Under the pieces are notes generated by a model that was not told the DNA's origin, did not search any database, and saw only the letters and a program-made list of their open reading frames with translations. A DNA stretch of 6,826 nucleotides from contig JACPKT010000021.1 in NCBI GenBank assembly GCA_016186855.1, forward strand, positions 1-6,826, given 5' to 3'. Position 1 is the first letter of the stretch, and each line of letters opens with the position of its first letter. Shown here piece after piece: positions 4,836-6,826 of this stretch. Made by a program: the position numbers and the translations under genes. Source of the DNA: Candidatus Iainarchaeum sp. Lineage in GTDB: Archaea > Iainarchaeota > Iainarchaeia > Iainarchaeales > GW2011-AR10.

Positions 4836-6203
4836 TTGAACAGCACTCAAAATACCTCAAAAGACCTTTACCACATAGTAATTCTGCTGCTATTAATTTT
4901 TGCGCTCTGGTTTTCAGTCAGCTGGTTTTTTGGTTGCAAAGCCGCGCCAGTGCCTTTTGGCTGTGATTTGTTTTGGGGAATTTTTCGCTTTCCAGAAGCA
5001 GGAAAAGCAAAAGTGCTGATAGTTTACGGAGACGGAGGACTTGGAAACCACAGACTGCTTGAAGAGACACTAAGCAACCCGGTTTTTTTTGTGGCGCGGC
5101 CTGAAAGCCAGCACATTGACAGGGTTACCCTTGGGAATCTGCGAAACTATGATTTAGTGATTGTTGAAGAAGCAAGACAGATGTCAAGCGAAGAACTCAA
5201 AATGTTCATTGATTTTGCTGCACTCGGCGGAAGGCTTGTTTGGACTGGAGATGCTGGAACAGTACTAAAAAAAGGCGACAAACTGCTTTTAGAGTACGAG
5301 CGGCCAAACGGGAGCAACGAAAACAGTGTTTTGAGCCCTTGGGCAAGAAAAATCGGAAACCAAGTGGTTGCATTTGACGAGCTCATTTCTGTAAATTTTC
5401 TTGGAAATTTTTGCGAACTAAAAACCTGCCCCCAAGTCCCCCAAATTGGAACTCTAGTAGCGCCGGACCGCGGCCACGACTTGGTGAAAGCAATAAGGCC
5501 CAACCTGAAAATGTTCGGCAATTTTGCAGTAGTTGAAACAAGAAAAAACTCTTACTCAAAAATCGTGCTCTCGGTTGACGTGCTCTCAGAGCTTGTGTCA
5601 GACCAGGACGTTTACTCTGACACTTACAACCCGCAGCAGTTTCCAGAGTGCAGCGATGGATTGGACAACGATGGAGATGGCCGAGTTGATTTCGACGGCC
5701 TTGACACCAACGGCGACGGAGCGCCTGACATTGAACGCGACCCCGGCTGCACCAGTGCAAGCGATGACTTTGAGGGTGGAACAGAACGCCCCGGAACAGA
5801 AAGAAGGGATGCAGAATGCGATGACGGGCTAGACAATGACCGTGACGCAAAAACAGATTTCCCAAACGATTCGTGCTGCCTTTCAGGCGACTGGGATGAC
5901 GAGGCAAGCTGCACAGAAAATTTGACAGAGTGCTCTAACGGAATGGATGACGACGATGACGGAAAAATTGATTTCGGACAAGACTCCGGCTGCCGCTCTG
6001 CAGCAGACAACTCTGAGGGAAACAAAAGCCTTGGAAAAACTTTCCCGATAATTGTGACAAGCGGCTTTGGAGAGCGAGTGGCATACTATGCTATTCCACC
6101 AGAATTTTGGGTCAGCAACCAGATGCCAGTCAACCCAGAAACGGGCCAGCGATACTCTTATGCTTCGCTTGTGGAAAACATGTACTTTGGAATGATAGAA
6201 TAA
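4836..6203 (+). CDS. Membrane-anchored glutamine-amidotransferase-like protein split by DNDGDG calcium-type repeats
   Basis: The protein is 455 residues with a TTG start supported by GTGAT 5 nt upstream. A hydrophobic segment (residues 12-33) ends in FFGC. It is either a membrane anchor or, since FFGC resembles the LFGC lipobox of the neighbouring lipoprotein, a lipidation site at C34. Residues 58-140 look like a class-I glutamine-amidotransferase-like Rossmann fold: KVLIVYGDGG, then NYDLVIVEE (104-112), then a helix and GGRLVWTGD (131-139). The nucleophile position has no Cys in a G-x-C-x-G setting, so an enzyme is unlikely. Residues 272-394 hold three Cys-bounded Asp/Asn repeats. Residues 400-455 (FPIIVTSGFGERVAYYAIPPE, then LVENMYFGMIE) look like the closing strands and helix of the same fold. 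The repeats therefore seem to sit inside the domain rather than after it. The next gene downstream has the same anchor and N-terminal fold. Its function is unknown; an outward-facing binding or assembly role in the envelope is likely. Confidence 0.87.
   Translation: MNSTQNTSKDLYHIVILLLLIFALWFSVSWFFGCKAAPVPFGCDLFWGIFRFPEAGKAKVLIVYGDGGLGNHRLLEETLSNPVFFVARPESQHIDRVTLGNLRNYDLVIVEEARQMSSEELKMFIDFAALGGRLVWTGDAGTVLKKGDKLLLEYERPNGSNENSVLSPWARKIGNQVVAFDELISVNFLGNFCELKTCPQVPQIGTLVAPDRGHDLVKAIRPNLKMFGNFAVVETRKNSYSKIVLSVDVLSELVSDQDVYSDTYNPQQFPECSDGLDNDGDGRVDFDGLDTNGDGAPDIERDPGCTSASDDFEGGTERPGTERRDAECDDGLDNDRDAKTDFPNDSCCLSGDWDDEASCTENLTECSNGMDDDDDGKIDFGQDSGCRSAADNSEGNKSLGKTFPIIVTSGFGERVAYYAIPPEFWVSNQMPVNPETGQRYSYASLVENMYFGMIE
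5649..6017 (+). repeat. Three DNDGDG-type putative calcium-binding repeats within the 4836 gene
   Basis: Repeat 1 (residues 272-305) reads CSDGLDNDGDGRVDF, a second loop DTNGDGAPD, then DPGC. Repeat 2 (328-359) starts CDDGLDNDRDAKTDF and has a double Cys at 347-348. Repeat 3 (366-386) reads CSNGMDDDDDGKIDF and closes with DSGC. Asp/Asn at alternate positions followed by a hydrophobic residue and Asp-Phe is the pattern of EF-hand-like/thrombospondin-3-like calcium loops. Repeat 2 has Arg and Ala in place of the usual Gly positions and may bind weakly. Confidence 0.75.
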
Positions 6204-6271
6204 TTTTTCACCAAAAAATTAATTGATTAAACCTAAAATTTAGCCATAGAAAATTCAGGCAAAAATTTTTT
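6204..6271 (+). terminator. T-rich terminator region after the 4836 gene
   Basis: T5 follows the stop codon directly (6204-6208) and T6 occurs at 6266-6271. This fits archaeal T-tract termination. No stable stem is apparent. The stretch between them is AT-rich and noncoding. Confidence 0.4.
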
Positions 6272-6291
6272 GTGATTTTCGCCACTTTAAT

Positions 6292-6310
6292 GAAAACATT
6301 TATATATTTA
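6292..6310 (+). promoter_or_regulatory. BRE/TATA promoter of the 6392 gene
   Basis: GAAAACA followed by TTTATATATTTA is a good archaeal BRE plus TATA box. Initiation near 6331 would give a 5' leader of about 60 nt, longer than for the two minus-strand genes. A weaker box (TTATTTAAAAC, near 6337-6346) would give a leader of about 25 nt. Confidence 0.6.
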
Positions 6311-6382
6311 GAAAAACATACTTGAAATACAATAATTATTTAAAACGAAAACGAGGAAAAATCTGTAATATTTGGTTTAACT

Positions 6383-6387
6383 GGTGA
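6383..6387 (+). promoter_or_regulatory. Shine-Dalgarno site (GGTGA) of the 6392 gene
   Basis: GGTGA lies 4 nt before the ATG at 6392 and matches the archaeal 16S rRNA 3' end. It supports this start and a leadered mRNA. Confidence 0.7.
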
Positions 6388-6391
6388 AAAA

Positions 6392-6826
6392 ATGTATCCT
6401 GAAGGAGGCGCAGGTGGCGGTGGCGGCGGAGCAGGCGCGGACTATTATCCTGAAGAAGGATTAAAGGGAAAAATTGGTTACCACTTAGAAGGATTCATTC
6501 CACTCATTTTAATACTGATTATTGTTTTCTTTCTGGCAATAAGGTTTGACATTATTGATACAACCACGCCTGTCCTTGGCCCGATTGCCGACATTTTTGA
6601 AGGCGGGCAAAAGCCAATGCAATTGCTCATAGTTGGCTCTTCAAGCCAGGAAGTGATTGACGTTTTAAACCAAAACGACGATTTGGTTCACTACATTATA
6701 AGGACTGCTGACAGCCTTGAGAGAAGCCCGCGCGAGCAATTGGCACAATTTGACATCGTGATGATTGACCAAAGCCAAGAGCCAAACAAAGAGGTTTCAA
6801 GGGAATTAGGCGAAGCAGTTGAAAAA
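6392..6826 (+). CDS. Membrane-anchored Rossmann/amidotransferase-like protein, paralogue-like to the 4836 gene (partial, 3' end outside window)
   Basis: 145 codons are visible and the frame is open at the window end. Residues 1-23 are a low-complexity Gly-rich segment (a run of six Gly at 8-13) bounded by two Y-P-E motifs (MYPEGG and YYPEEG). Residues 35-51 are one membrane helix (FIPLILILIIVFFLAI) followed by Arg-Phe. The outer part has MQLLIVGSSS (76-85), a helix, then QFDIVMIDQSQ (119-129) and another helix. This parallels KVLIVYGDGG...NYDLVIVEEA in the preceding gene: strand, phosphate-loop-like turn, long helix, strand ending in acidic residues. The two are probably diverged tandem paralogues. 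The Gly-rich head before a single helix suggests a cytosolic N-terminus and an external body, but topology is inferred. The start is fixed by GGTGA 4 nt upstream. I do not recognise a specific family name. Confidence 0.85.
   Translation, partial: MYPEGGAGGGGGGAGADYYPEEGLKGKIGYHLEGFIPLILILIIVFFLAIRFDIIDTTTPVLGPIADIFEGGQKPMQLLIVGSSSQEVIDVLNQNDDLVHYIIRTADSLERSPREQLAQFDIVMIDQSQEPNKEVSRELGEAVEK

Noticed and set aside
5083..5090. T8 tract in the 4836 gene as a phase-variation site
   Set aside because: Homopolymer T/A tracts of this length are frequent in this AT-rich genome and it encodes ordinary Phe codons in a core strand.
5383..5907. Minus-strand open frames opposite the 4836 gene (5147-5521, 5383-5907, 5624-6025)
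   Set aside because: They are antisense shadows with Ser/Arg-rich translations; the plus-strand frame has a clear anchor, fold and repeats.
6290..6325. An 11-codon ORF in the 6204-6391 gap
   Set aside because: It overlaps the TATA box and is too short, with no ribosome-binding site. No RNA gene is seen in this gap either.

Overview
The window reads as archaeal. It carries a Sec61-beta (SecG) gene of archaeal type. Two genes have a BRE/TATA pair about 27-30 nt before the start codon, as expected for leaderless or near-leaderless archaeal mRNAs, and two others have Shine-Dalgarno sites of GTGAT/GGTGA type. Coding DNA is dense and intergenic DNA is AT-rich. A DPANN-type lineage is possible from the mix of short Sec61-beta and many Cys-rich extracytoplasmic proteins, but nothing here fixes the phylum.

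Layout. Positions 1-3289 (minus) are one enormous open frame that leaves the window at position 1. It has a signal peptide followed by 27 visible tandem cysteine-rich units (1096 residues visible, about 15% Cys). Positions 3365-4504 (minus) encode a predicted lipoprotein with four DxNxCTxDxC-type Cys/Asp repeats around a fibronectin-III-like domain. Positions 4564-4731 (minus) encode a 55-residue Sec61-beta/SecG. A roughly 100 bp AT-rich divergent promoter region follows. Positions 4836-6203 (plus) encode a membrane-anchored or lipidated protein with a glutamine-amidotransferase-like (Rossmann-type) domain that is split by three DNDGDG-type putative calcium-binding repeats. Positions 6392-6826 (plus, cut by the window end) begin a second protein of the same anchor-plus-Rossmann plan with a glycine-rich N-terminus.

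How they fit together. Every gene except secG encodes an exported or membrane-anchored protein, and secG encodes a subunit of the translocon that exports proteins. The cluster therefore looks like a cell-envelope/surface locus with a strong disulfide and acidic-repeat theme. No enzyme pathway can be read from it. The giant repeat protein is the most unusual element: cysteine spacing is rigid, length variation is confined mainly to one loop, and the C-terminal part shows an alternating long/short higher-order repeat.
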